Source: an uncultured Coriobacteriaceae bacterium (GTDB taxonomy: Bacteria > Actinomycetota > Coriobacteriia > Coriobacteriales > Eggerthellaceae). From it: DNA of 19,826 bases. The translations under genes were made by a program, and so were the position numbers. Location: positions 1-19,826 of the forward strand of contig CAMORQ010000005.1 in NCBI GenBank assembly GCA_946623915.1, in the 5' to 3' direction. Below, piece after piece: positions 1-7,750 of this stretch (position 1 is the first letter of the stretch; every line of letters begins with the position of its first letter). The notes under the pieces are model-generated. The model saw nothing but the letters and a program-made list of their open reading frames with translations, was not told where the DNA came from and searched no databases.

Positions 1-1429
1 TGGTCAGTGTGGTTATCAGTACGCGCTCGTCGCGTTCTGCACGCGCTTTCGATTCGTCGATTATGTCGTCGATCTGGCTCGCGGTCGGACGCACGATGAT
101 TTCGGGGTCGAGAAGGCCGGTGGGCCTGATTATCTGCTCGACCGTCGCTTGGCTTACGCGCTGCTCGTAGTCGCCGGGTGTCGCGGAAACGTAGACGAAC
201 TGCGGCACGCGCTGTTCGAATTCGTCGAAACGCAGTGGCCGGTTATCCAGACAGCTGGGCAGGCGGAAACCATGCTCGGCAAGTGTTACTTTCCTGCTTC
301 GGTCGCCTTCGTGCATGCCCCGAATCTGCGGAACCGTGACATGGCTTTCGTCTATGATGCACAAAAAGTCCTTCGGGAAGTAGTCGATCAAGGTGTAGGG
401 CGGTTCGCCCGGTTCGCGCCCATCGAGATGCCTGCTGTAGTTTTCGATGCCGCTGCAGAACCCCATGGTTTCCATCATTTCCAAATCGTAGGAAACGCGC
501 ATTTCGAGGCGCTGCGCTTCGAGGAGCTTGTTGTCCTTCTTGAACTGCTCAAGCCGTTCTCGAAGCTCGTCTCGTATGGTGGATAGGGCGTGATCCATCT
601 TGGGCTTGGCGGTGACGTAGTGGCTTGCGGGCCAGATCGGCAGAGCATCATAGCGGTTCAGGACTTCGCCGGTGACGTTGTCCACTTCTGCGATCTCTTC
701 GATTTCGTCGTCCCAGAACTCGATGCGCACGGGATTGTCGGCATAGGGCGCGAATATGTCGAGTGCGTCCCCGCGCACGCGAAACGTGCCGCGTGCAAGT
801 TCGTAGTCGTTGCGGTCGTACTGGATGTCGATAAGGTCGTGGATGACCCGGTCGCGATCGTAGGGCTTGGTTTTGTCGAGGAACACCGCCATGCCTGCGT
901 AATCCATGGGGCTGCCGATGCCATAGATGCAGCTGACGGATGCGACGACAACGCAGTCGCGGCGCGAAAGCAAGCTTGAAGTCGCGGCATGGCGAAGCTT
1001 TTCAACCTCTTCGTTGATGCTTGCGTCTTTTTCGATGAACGTGTCGGTCGATGGCACGTAGGCCTCGGGCTGGTAGTAGTCGTAGTAAGACACGAAGTAA
1101 ACGACGGCGTTGTTGGGGAAGAACTCACGCAGTTCCGAAGCAAGCTGGGCGGCGAGGGTTTTGTTGGGTGCTAAAACCAATGTGGGTTTTTGCACTCGCT
1201 CGATGAGCTTTGCCATGGTAAAGGTTTTACCTGAACCGGTAACGCCTAGAAGCGTCTGGTAGCGCAAACCGTCGTCGACGCCGCGGGCGAGCGAATCGAT
1301 GGCTTGCGGCTGGTCTCCTGCGGCTTCAAAAGGGGAAACGACCTGAAAGGGCTGCGACGCCAAGCGGCTCTCGCCGATCTTACCGGGCATTTCCGTTTGC
1401 GCACCGTTATCTGTTCGCTGCATATCCAT
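1..1429 (-). CDS. uvrB: UvrABC excinuclease subunit B, 3' end cut by window edge
   Basis: DNA-damage recognition helicase subunit of nucleotide excision repair. UvrA loads it on lesions and it recruits UvrC for incision; it acts in the cytoplasm. About 476 codons of a protein usually near 650-700 residues are visible, so the C-terminal helicase half and the UvrC-binding tail lie off the left edge. Visible motifs are Walker A GVTGSGKT (residues ~62-69), the tyrosine-rich beta-hairpin that inserts at the lesion (YYDYYQPEAY), and the DESH Walker B variant (IIDESHVT). The reading frame stays open to base 1. The start at 1429 (MDMQRT) is preferred, with a second in-frame ATG at 1423; a longer ATG at 1437 is in another frame. 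No strong SD is seen for either start. It is divergent from the solute-binding protein gene across an 87-base gap. I looked for a Gram-positive LexA box (CGAAC-N4-GTTCG) in that gap and saw none. Confidence 0.97.
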   Translation of the reverse strand, partial: MDMQRTDNGAQTEMPGKIGESRLASQPFQVVSPFEAAGDQPQAIDSLARGVDDGLRYQTLLGVTGSGKTFTMAKLIERVQKPTLVLAPNKTLAAQLASELREFFPNNAVVYFVSYYDYYQPEAYVPSTDTFIEKDASINEEVEKLRHAATSSLLSRRDCVVVASVSCIYGIGSPMDYAGMAVFLDKTKPYDRDRVIHDLIDIQYDRNDYELARGTFRVRGDALDIFAPYADNPVRIEFWDDEIEEIAEVDNVTGEVLNRYDALPIWPASHYVTAKPKMDHALSTIRDELRERLEQFKKDNKLLEAQRLEMRVSYDLEMMETMGFCSGIENYSRHLDGREPGEPPYTLIDYFPKDFLCIIDESHVTVPQIRGMHEGDRSRKVTLAEHGFRLPSCLDNRPLRFDEFEQRVPQFVYVSATPGDYEQRVSQATVEQIIRPTGLLDPEIIVRPTASQIDDIIDESKARAERDERVLITTLT

Positions 1430-1449
1430 GCAGTCATTTTATCAGTGAC

Positions 1450-1478
1450 TAGAGAGGGCGGAGGGGGCGCTGTATGAT
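1450..1478 (+). promoter_or_regulatory. Candidate sigma70-type promoter for the solute-binding protein/GGDEF-EAL unit
   Basis: TAGAGA (1450-1455, 4/6 to the -35 consensus), a 17-base spacer, then TATGAT (1473-1478, 5/6 to the -10 consensus). It lies in the AT-rich part of an otherwise GC-rich gap. A start point near 1485 would leave a ~32-base leader containing the SD GGGAAGGG (1503-1510), 6 bases before the GTG at 1517. The same AT-rich block contains TATTAT on the minus strand (1482-1477), which could serve uvrB, but no matching -35 is visible. Confidence 0.4.
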
Positions 1479-1516
1479 AATATTAATCTTACGAAAACAC
1501 TAGGGAAGGGTGCTTT

Positions 1517-2947
1517 GTGCGTTTGAAGGTCGCATATGTTGTTGTTGCGCTTGTGCTTGCAGCCTGTATGTCGCTGGCTAGTTGCGCGGCACCGGTCCCT
1601 TCCAAACAAGATGTGCGAACCCTCACCGTGTGGACGTATTACAACGGCGAGCAGCTCGCCGCGTTCCAGTCGCTGGTGTCCGAGTACAACGAGACCGTCG
1701 GCAAGGAGGCGGGCGTTAGCGTCGCATGTTCCAATGTTGGCAGCGTCAACGACCTGCGCGATGCCGTCATGAATTCGGCCACAGGCAAGGTGGGCGCAGA
1801 CCCCATACCAAACATCTTCATGACCTACGGTGATACCGCCTACGCCATAGACCAGATGGGCATGCTTGCCGACCTTGCTCCGTATCTGTCCGAAGAGGAA
1901 CGCGACCTGTATGTAGACGGCTATCTCGAAGAAGGCGTGTTGGGGGACTCCGGTTCCATCAAAATCTTCCCAGTGGCCAAATCGACCGAAGTCTTCGTTC
2001 TGAACAAAACGGATTTCGATGAATTCGCAGCCGACACGGGCGTTACGTACGACGATTTGGCTACCTACGAAGGGGTTGCGCGTGTCGCGCAGCTCTACTA
2101 CGAATGGACCGACGCGAAAACGCCCGAGCCTAACGACGGCGACGCTTTCTTCGGCATCGACGCGCTTGCGAATTACTTCTACGTCGGTGCGAGCCAGCTT
2201 GGTTCTGCGATAATCACCGTCGAAGACGACGCCGTAGCACTCGATTTCGACAAAGAGGTCGTCAGGAAGCTCTGGGACAACTACTATGTTCCCTTCGTCA
2301 AAGGCTATTACGATGCACGAGGGCATTACCGCAGCGACGATATCAAAACAGGCACGATCATCGCTCTGCTCGGTTCGTCTTCGGGTGCGACGTTCTTCCC
2401 GACACATGCTGTTTCCGACGACGGGGAAGAGCACGCCATCGAAATGGTTGTGCTGCCTTGTCCGCGCTTCGAGGGTGGGGCTGATGTTGCCGTTCAGCAG
2501 GGTGCCGGCATGGCCGTCGTCAACACGTCCGATGAAGACGTCGAAGCGAGCATCGCGTTTCTTGAGTGGATCACCGAACCTGCCCAGAACATCCAGTTCA
2601 GCACCGCGTCTGGTTACCTGCCCGTCATGAAGAGCGCCAACAACATCGACGCCGTCCGTTCGTCTGGCATCGAAGTGACCGACCGCATGGAGCAGATTCT
2701 CGAAGTCGCCATAACCGAAACCACGGAGTGGGATCTGTTTACTCCGCACGTGTTCGAGAAAGGCACTGAATTCCGCGACGTTTTGGAGCATTCGCTCAGC
2801 TCGCTTGCAACGCAGGACGCTGCAGCCGTGCGCGAAGCACTCGCGGCGGGCACTTCTTACGAGGATGCGCTTGCACCGTATCTGACCGACCGTTATTTCG
2901 AGCAATGGTACGACGCCGTCCGCGCCGACCTCGAATCTCTTCTGTAG
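1517..2947 (+). CDS. Extracellular solute-binding lipoprotein (family 1, UgpB/MalE-like)
   Basis: Predicted lipid-anchored ligand-binding protein on the outer face of the membrane. The N-terminus has K4, a hydrophobic stretch and a lipobox LASC with Cys23 (LAAC at 14-17 is an alternative). The mature protein begins with LTVWTYYNGEQLAAF, typical of carbohydrate-type binding proteins, and later carries the family-like stretches PNIFMTYGDTAYAIDQMG and a late FLEWITEPAQN segment. At 476 residues it has the usual family length. The GTG start at 1517 is supported by the SD GGGAAGGG 6 bases upstream and by the signal peptide beginning right there. No permease or ATPase gene is adjacent. The next gene, 29 bases downstream on the same strand, is a membrane GGDEF-EAL protein, so a role as extracellular sensor partner rather than transporter component is plausible (inference). 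The ligand is unknown; sugar, oligosaccharide or glycerol-phosphate are family precedents only. Confidence 0.88.
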   Translation: MRLKVAYVVVALVLAACMSLASCAAPVPSKQDVRTLTVWTYYNGEQLAAFQSLVSEYNETVGKEAGVSVACSNVGSVNDLRDAVMNSATGKVGADPIPNIFMTYGDTAYAIDQMGMLADLAPYLSEEERDLYVDGYLEEGVLGDSGSIKIFPVAKSTEVFVLNKTDFDEFAADTGVTYDDLATYEGVARVAQLYYEWTDAKTPEPNDGDAFFGIDALANYFYVGASQLGSAIITVEDDAVALDFDKEVVRKLWDNYYVPFVKGYYDARGHYRSDDIKTGTIIALLGSSSGATFFPTHAVSDDGEEHAIEMVVLPCPRFEGGADVAVQQGAGMAVVNTSDEDVEASIAFLEWITEPAQNIQFSTASGYLPVMKSANNIDAVRSSGIEVTDRMEQILEVAITETTEWDLFTPHVFEKGTEFRDVLEHSLSSLATQDAAAVREALAAGTSYEDALAPYLTDRYFEQWYDAVRADLESLL

Positions 2948-2976
2948 TGTGCTCATCGGGCGGATAGCTAGAACGT

Positions 2977-5697
2977 ATGCAGCAGCCAGCCAAGCATAAC
3001 CGGTCGATATTCCTGACGATTCTGATTCCCATGATCGTCGTCTTGCTCCTTGAAATCGCCATTTTCGGAAGCATCTTGTATGCGAGCGGTGCGCTTAACC
3101 GCCTCGAGCAGAACGACCGCGACATCCTGTCTCAGCAGGTTGCCAGCCGCCGCGATTCCATCGAGCACTATTTGGTGTCCCTCTCTTCCGACGTTACCTC
3201 CTTGGGCGATGCCATCACTAAATCTGCCGAAGAACTTGCGGCCGAGTCGCACCTCGACGTTAGGGCCATAGGGGCCGATCCTTCTGCCACAGCGAAACTT
3301 GAAACGGCTATCGTCGAGAACATGGTGTCCACCCTTCGCGGCGTGCAGTCTTCGGGCGTGTTTGTGATCTTCAATACGAGTGATTTGTCGGCGATGCACG
3401 GCGTGGGAGCGTACGGGACTATGCCTGGGGTCTACATTCGCGACCTCGACCCGTCTGCGACTCCTTCGACGCGCAACGAAGACCTTATCCTCAACGTCGG
3501 ATCGTCTGAAATCGTCCAGTCGTTCCGGATAACGACCGACGTGGCATGGAAGCCGCAGTTCAATTTAGATGGATTTGCGGGCACCGACGAGTACGAGTTC
3601 ATTTACCGGACGTTCCAGACCCCCTATGCAGTCGATGGGCCCAAAAAGGCAAGCGATTACGCCTACTGGGGCGAATCATCCACTATCGGCTCGCTTGATG
3701 GTTCGCATAATGTCGTTTTCGCACTGCCTCTCATTCTGCAAGACGGTACGGTGTTTGGCGTCGTCGGCGTCGACCTGTCAAGCGAATACCTCGCGACTTT
3801 GCTGCCATGCCAGGAGCTGCTCGGTGGACAAGATTCGTCGTACGTTCTTGCCATGGTACCAGAGCAAGACGCCGGAACCGTGGCTTCGGGCAGCATCGAA
3901 ATGACTCCAGTGGTGCTCAGTGGCGCAAAGGACGAAATGGGCCTCATTCAAGATGTGGGGTCTTTGTTCACGGCGAAATCGCCCGAAGACTACACCTATA
4001 CCGTCGACCAGTCGTATTTCGCCGTCGGAAAGCAGCTGCGCCTTTACAACAGCAATTCGCCCACACAGGATTGCGAATGGATGCTGTTGGGCATGGCGCC
4101 GGAAGCCCTTCTGCACCAGTTCACCAACCATGTCAGATCGATGATTGCGCTTGCCGCCGTACTCATGGGCATCGTCGGCATCGCTGGTTCGATCATCGCC
4201 GGCCGTTCTATTTCGAGTCCTGTCAAGCGACTGTCGGACGAAGTGGCCCATGCTCAGCTCAGCGATAGCGACACCATGCAGATTCCCGAGCTTTCGCGGA
4301 CGGGAATCGAAGAAATCGACCAGCTCACCGGCGCGATCACGTCCCTTTCCAACGATATCGCCAGCGTGCGTTTCCTCGAGCAACAGCGCATGGAATACGA
4401 ACGCGACTACGACATGCTTACCGGCCTCATGAACCGGCGTGCGTTCTACCGCGAGGCAAACAAGATTTTCGAGTCTCCGGCCAAGTTGAAGAACGCAGCT
4501 ATCGTCATGCTCGACATCGACAACCTCAAAGATATCAACGATATGTACGGCCACGATTGGGGCGACAAATACGTCCATGCTGCAGCACGAAGCTTCGAAG
4601 CTGCGGTGCCTCCCACTGTTCTTGTTTCTCGCGTGTCCGGAGACGAGTTCTACCTGCTGTTCTACGGATACGAATCGAAGGAGGAAATCGAGGAACGCGT
4701 CGAGTACATGCGCCAATCGATTCCTGCGACGGAATTCGTGTTTCCCGACGGGAAACAGGGGCACATCAACGTTTCAGGTGGAGTGGCGCTCTACCTGAAG
4801 GACGGAGACGAGTTCGCTGAACTTATGCGTCTTGCCGATTTCACCATGTACCAGGCTAAGGCCGCAGGAAAGAACAACATCGCCTATTTCGACCTCGACG
4901 TCTACCAGAGGACGACCAAGGCTTTGAAGGCCACCGACGAGCTGGAAGACATTCTGCGCAACTACCAGTTGGTCACTTACCACTTCCAGCCTATTTTCGA
5001 CGCACGCACAGGAAAGCCCTATGCCTACGAAGCGCTTATGCGCGTTTCGCTCGACGTGCTACAATCTCCCAGCGACGTGCTCACCTACGCACGTCAGGAG
5101 AAGCGCCTTGTCGACATCGAACGCCTCACGTGGACGCGTACGCTGCAATGCTACCGTTCGCTTCTCGAAAACGGCCAGATAGATCCCGAACCGTATTTGT
5201 TCATAAATACGTTCGCAAACCTGTCTTTGGGTGAAGCTGAGCTTGCGGCCCTCGCTTCGGAGAACGCGGATTTGATGTCCCGTGTGGTCATCGAGGTCAC
5301 CGAAGCGGAGACCATGGACGACAAGGCTACCGAGATCAAGCGCAACATCCCCGGAACTACGGGCTTCTTCGCGCTTGACGACTACGGCAGCGGGTACAAT
5401 TCCGAAGTCATGCTGCTCGAACTGAAACCCAAGTTCGTCAAGGTCGACATTTCGATTATCCGTGGAATCGATTCGTCTATCGACAAACAGCGCATCGTGT
5501 CGCAGGTTCTCGAATACGCCCATGAACGCGATATGCTCATCATCGCCGAAGGCGTGGAAACGGCTGACGAGCTCGATACCGTTCTCGAGCTGGGCGTCGA
5601 TCTGATCCAGGGCTTCTACCTTTCCCGTCCCGCCGCCGTTCCGAGTGCCATGAGCGCCGACGGATTGCAGCATTTGCTCGACGCGATCAATTCGTGA
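2977..5697 (+). CDS. Membrane dCache-HAMP-GGDEF-EAL protein (c-di-GMP synthesis/breakdown)
   Basis: 906-residue transmembrane signalling protein. Order: TM1 (~11-35), extracytoplasmic sensor of dCache type (~40-385, with the cache-like strand VFGVVGVDLSSEYL at 259-272), TM2 (~389-410), HAMP (~411-465), GGDEF domain (~475-640), EAL domain (~660-900). The GGDEF active-site motif reads SGDEF (554-558), with DMLTGLMNRR and LDIDNLKDIN upstream. The inhibitory RxxD I-site expected nine residues before the motif is absent (PPTV). The EAL domain keeps all eight residues I would require by comparison with characterised phosphodiesterases: E685, N744, E773, D801, D802, K822, E858 and Q878. The last five are spaced as in active enzymes. 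So phosphodiesterase activity is likely, and cyclase activity is possible but uncertain. It probably shares a transcript with the binding lipoprotein 29 bases upstream, and no terminator is seen between them. What its sensor domain detects is unknown. Confidence 0.93.
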   Translation: MQQPAKHNRSIFLTILIPMIVVLLLEIAIFGSILYASGALNRLEQNDRDILSQQVASRRDSIEHYLVSLSSDVTSLGDAITKSAEELAAESHLDVRAIGADPSATAKLETAIVENMVSTLRGVQSSGVFVIFNTSDLSAMHGVGAYGTMPGVYIRDLDPSATPSTRNEDLILNVGSSEIVQSFRITTDVAWKPQFNLDGFAGTDEYEFIYRTFQTPYAVDGPKKASDYAYWGESSTIGSLDGSHNVVFALPLILQDGTVFGVVGVDLSSEYLATLLPCQELLGGQDSSYVLAMVPEQDAGTVASGSIEMTPVVLSGAKDEMGLIQDVGSLFTAKSPEDYTYTVDQSYFAVGKQLRLYNSNSPTQDCEWMLLGMAPEALLHQFTNHVRSMIALAAVLMGIVGIAGSIIAGRSISSPVKRLSDEVAHAQLSDSDTMQIPELSRTGIEEIDQLTGAITSLSNDIASVRFLEQQRMEYERDYDMLTGLMNRRAFYREANKIFESPAKLKNAAIVMLDIDNLKDINDMYGHDWGDKYVHAAARSFEAAVPPTVLVSRVSGDEFYLLFYGYESKEEIEERVEYMRQSIPATEFVFPDGKQGHINVSGGVALYLKDGDEFAELMRLADFTMYQAKAAGKNNIAYFDLDVYQRTTKALKATDELEDILRNYQLVTYHFQPIFDARTGKPYAYEALMRVSLDVLQSPSDVLTYARQEKRLVDIERLTWTRTLQCYRSLLENGQIDPEPYLFINTFANLSLGEAELAALASENADLMSRVVIEVTEAETMDDKATEIKRNIPGTTGFFALDDYGSGYNSEVMLLELKPKFVKVDISIIRGIDSSIDKQRIVSQVLEYAHERDMLIIAEGVETADELDTVLELGVDLIQGFYLSRPAAVPSAMSADGLQHLLDAINS

Positions 5698-5771
5698 CGC
5701 GTCTCGCGCGCATTTCTGCGTAGGTTTTCTTAAAAGACCCTTTTGCCCTAAAGCCGACAATTACTTCGGTG

Positions 5772-5802
5772 TAATATGCTCACAGTACGCAGGCGAAAGG
5801 GG
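5772..5802 (+). promoter_or_regulatory. Candidate -10 region and ribosome binding site for the Rrf2 regulator
   Basis: TAATAT at 5772-5777 sits in the 110-base gap before the Rrf2 gene. A purine-rich SD, GAAAGGGG (5795-5802), lies 5 bases before the ATG at 5808. No convincing -35 hexamer occurs at 16-18 bases: TTGCCC at 5743 is 23 bases away and CCGACA at 5754 only 12. Activator-dependent or autoregulated initiation is possible, but this is a guess. Confidence 0.3.
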
Positions 5803-5807
5803 CTTAC

Positions 5808-6260
5808 ATGAAGATATCGACCAAGGGGCGCTATGCTCTTCGCCTGTCCATCGACGTCGCTCAGCAGCAAGAGGGGGGACCCGTGTCTCTCCGAGAAGCT
5901 TCGCAGCGACAAAACATTTCCGCTAAGTACCTCGAGCAGCTTGCATCTCAGCTTATGCGTGCCGGCATTTTGAGCAGCGTGCGAGGGGCCCACGGGGGAT
6001 ACAAACTCGCCAAAGAGCCCGCCGATGTCACAGCCGGAGACATTCTGCGCGCATCGGAGGGCAGCACCGCACCCGTGGCGTGCCTCGAAGACGGCTTCGG
6101 TGTATGCCCCATGCGCGATCAGTGCACGACCATTTCCTTCTGGGAAGGCTTGGACGCTGCGATAGAAAGCTATGTCGACAGCGTCACCCTTGCAGACCTC
6201 GCTGCGCAGCCTCCCATAGAGAGCAGCATCTGCGAAATCGAAATCAGCGAAGCAAGGTAG
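5808..6260 (+). CDS. Rrf2/IscR-family transcriptional regulator, probable Fe-S or redox sensor
   Basis: 150-residue winged-helix regulator. The N-terminus MKISTKGRYALRLSIDVA is the Rrf2 signature. The DNA-binding wing follows in SAKYLEQLASQLMRAGILSS and the turn SVRGAHGGYKLAK. The C-terminal sensor half carries Cys92, Cys100 and Cys106 (C-x7-C-x5-C), close to the C-x5-C-x5-C cluster ligand set of IscR. A fourth Cys (142) lies near the end. An iron-sulphur cluster-sensing repressor is therefore the best reading. Rrf2 members also include NO and cysteine-metabolism sensors, so the signal is not fixed. No isc/suf, cysteine or nitrosative-stress gene is next to it in this window, so the regulon lies elsewhere. 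The ATG at 5808 is supported by a good SD. It is convergent with the tRNA nucleotidyltransferase gene across 42 bases in which I see no strong terminator. Confidence 0.9.
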   Translation: MKISTKGRYALRLSIDVAQQQEGGPVSLREASQRQNISAKYLEQLASQLMRAGILSSVRGAHGGYKLAKEPADVTAGDILRASEGSTAPVACLEDGFGVCPMRDQCTTISFWEGLDAAIESYVDSVTLADLAAQPPIESSICEIEISEAR

Positions 6261-6302
6261 GCGCTTGGGGCGGTTTTATGCGCCGCGAGAAAGAGTCGTC
6301 GT

Positions 6303-7679
6303 CTAGAGTCCTTCTATGTAGGCGAGCAAGCTATCACGCTCGTTGGGAACTAGTCCGTCGATTACCGCATCGAGCGCGCTGTCGAGCAAAGATCCGACTT
6401 CCGGTCCCGCCTGTATGCCGCATGCGAGGATGTCGTTGCCGTTTATGGCAAGGTCCTTCAACGAGAAGGCTTCGTTGTTGGCTAGAACGTTGGTAAGATG
6501 CGATTCCATTTCGTCGACGGCTTCGGCGCGTTGACGATGGCCGGGGGCATGGGCGAGCGCGTCTGCACGCTGCAGTTGGCATAAGGCTCTGAACAGGTCG
6601 ACGTTTCCGCCTAGATTGTGCAAGAGCCGCTTGACTGCTTTTGGTGAAGGCTTTTGGTGCACGTCGTGGAAACGCACGAGCGCCACCACGTCGCGGGAAA
6701 GCGCTGCGGGCATTTTCAGTCGGCCCATGACCCTGCTCGCTATCCGTGCGCTTTCCGCAGCATGTCCGTAAAAATGTCCCTGCCCGTTGCTCCCTAAGGA
6801 AAAAGACGTAGGCTTGCCAGCGTCATGGAGCAATGCGGCCCACCGCAGAAGGGGAGTTGCGGCGATGCCTTCGACCACATGGGCGGTGTGCTCGTACACG
6901 TCATAGATGTGATAGGGGCTTTTCTGGTCGAAACCACGCATGGGGGACAGTTCGGGAAGGGCCGCGTCGATCACCTCGGGACAGCCGATGAGGACCTCTC
7001 GCGCGTTTTGACCAGAAATGAGCTTGGTCAGCTCCGCAGCTTGGCGTTCAACTGACACGTTGGCTAGCGTCGAAGAGAGCCGCCGAGCGGCATCGAAGGT
7101 TGCCGGCTCGATTGAGAATCCGAGTTCGCTTGCGAAGCGCACAGCACGCAGAATACGAAGGGCGTCTTCGCCGAAGCGCTTGGAAGCGTCGCCTACGGTT
7201 GCGATCTCGTGCGCGCGAATTGCGTCCATGCCGCCGAATGGGTCGACGACTCCGTGCTTCGGGTTGTACGCCAAGGCGTTCATCGTGAAGTCCCTGCGGG
7301 CGAGGTCTTCTTCGATGCTTCCGACGAACGTGACGCAGTCCGGATGGCGCGCGTCGGAGTAGGCGCCATCGGTCCGGTACGTGGTTACCTCGACGGTATG
7401 TCCATGACATGCGACCGTGATGGTGCCGTGCTCCACGCCGGTTTCGAACGTCTTCATGCCTCTGGCATGCATCACGTCGCGTACGCTTGTCCAGTGGGCG
7501 CTCGTGGCGATGTCGACGTCGTTGCAGGGTCGGGCGAGGACGGCGTCCCGAACGTAACCGCCTACGACCCATGCATCGAATCCCGCCGATTCCAAAGCTG
7601 CAAGAACCGTTTCGGCGAAGCCGGGTATTGCTAAATCAATATGGACAAATCCTTCATTCATCGCTTCATATCGTATCAT
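6303..7679 (-). CDS. cca: CCA-adding-type tRNA nucleotidyltransferase with HD domain
   Basis: Adds or repairs the 3' CCA end of tRNAs, or is a close class II nucleotidyltransferase relative such as poly(A) polymerase. From the ATG at 7679 the protein is 458 residues. Motifs are GGYVRD (40-45) and DVD (54-56) of the catalytic fold, RRDFTMNALAYN (128-139), and the nucleotide-selecting helix RFGEDALRILRAVRFASELG (168-187). An HD phosphohydrolase domain has HD at 285-286 followed by GHFYGHA. The frame extends upstream to 7835, but that would overlap the divergent lipoprotein's signal peptide and adds a low-complexity, non-conserved head. ATG 7679 or ATG 7661 (MNEGF) is therefore the real start; neither has a strong SD. 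A CATAAT on the minus strand (7734-7729) could be its -10. Both tRNA genes in this window already encode CCA, which would leave this enzyme a repair role for them. Class assignment between CCA-adding and poly(A) activity rests on family resemblance only. Confidence 0.9.
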   Translation of the reverse strand: MIRYEAMNEGFVHIDLAIPGFAETVLAALESAGFDAWVVGGYVRDAVLARPCNDVDIATSAHWTSVRDVMHARGMKTFETGVEHGTITVACHGHTVEVTTYRTDGAYSDARHPDCVTFVGSIEEDLARRDFTMNALAYNPKHGVVDPFGGMDAIRAHEIATVGDASKRFGEDALRILRAVRFASELGFSIEPATFDAARRLSSTLANVSVERQAAELTKLISGQNAREVLIGCPEVIDAALPELSPMRGFDQKSPYHIYDVYEHTAHVVEGIAATPLLRWAALLHDAGKPTSFSLGSNGQGHFYGHAAESARIASRVMGRLKMPAALSRDVVALVRFHDVHQKPSPKAVKRLLHNLGGNVDLFRALCQLQRADALAHAPGHRQRAEAVDEMESHLTNVLANNEAFSLKDLAINGNDILACGIQAGPEVGSLLDSALDAVIDGLVPNERDSLLAYIEGL

Positions 7680-7750
7680 GGTGACTGACACGTTGTCCGC
7701 TGCGATCGGGCGTCGTGCGGTGGAGTCGATTATGCGATAAGGGGGATCGG

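Noticed and set aside
1430..1516. SOS box expected upstream of uvrB
   Set aside because: No CGAAC-N4-GTTCG or close variant is present in the gap.
1442..2956. 504-codon minus-strand open frame opposite the solute-binding protein gene
   Set aside because: The plus-strand frame has a clear lipobox, SD and family sequence. The antisense frame matches no family I know and has the composition expected from the complement of GC-rich codons. Long antisense frames at 3778-4764, 8405-9385 and 17882-19681 are rejected for the same reason.
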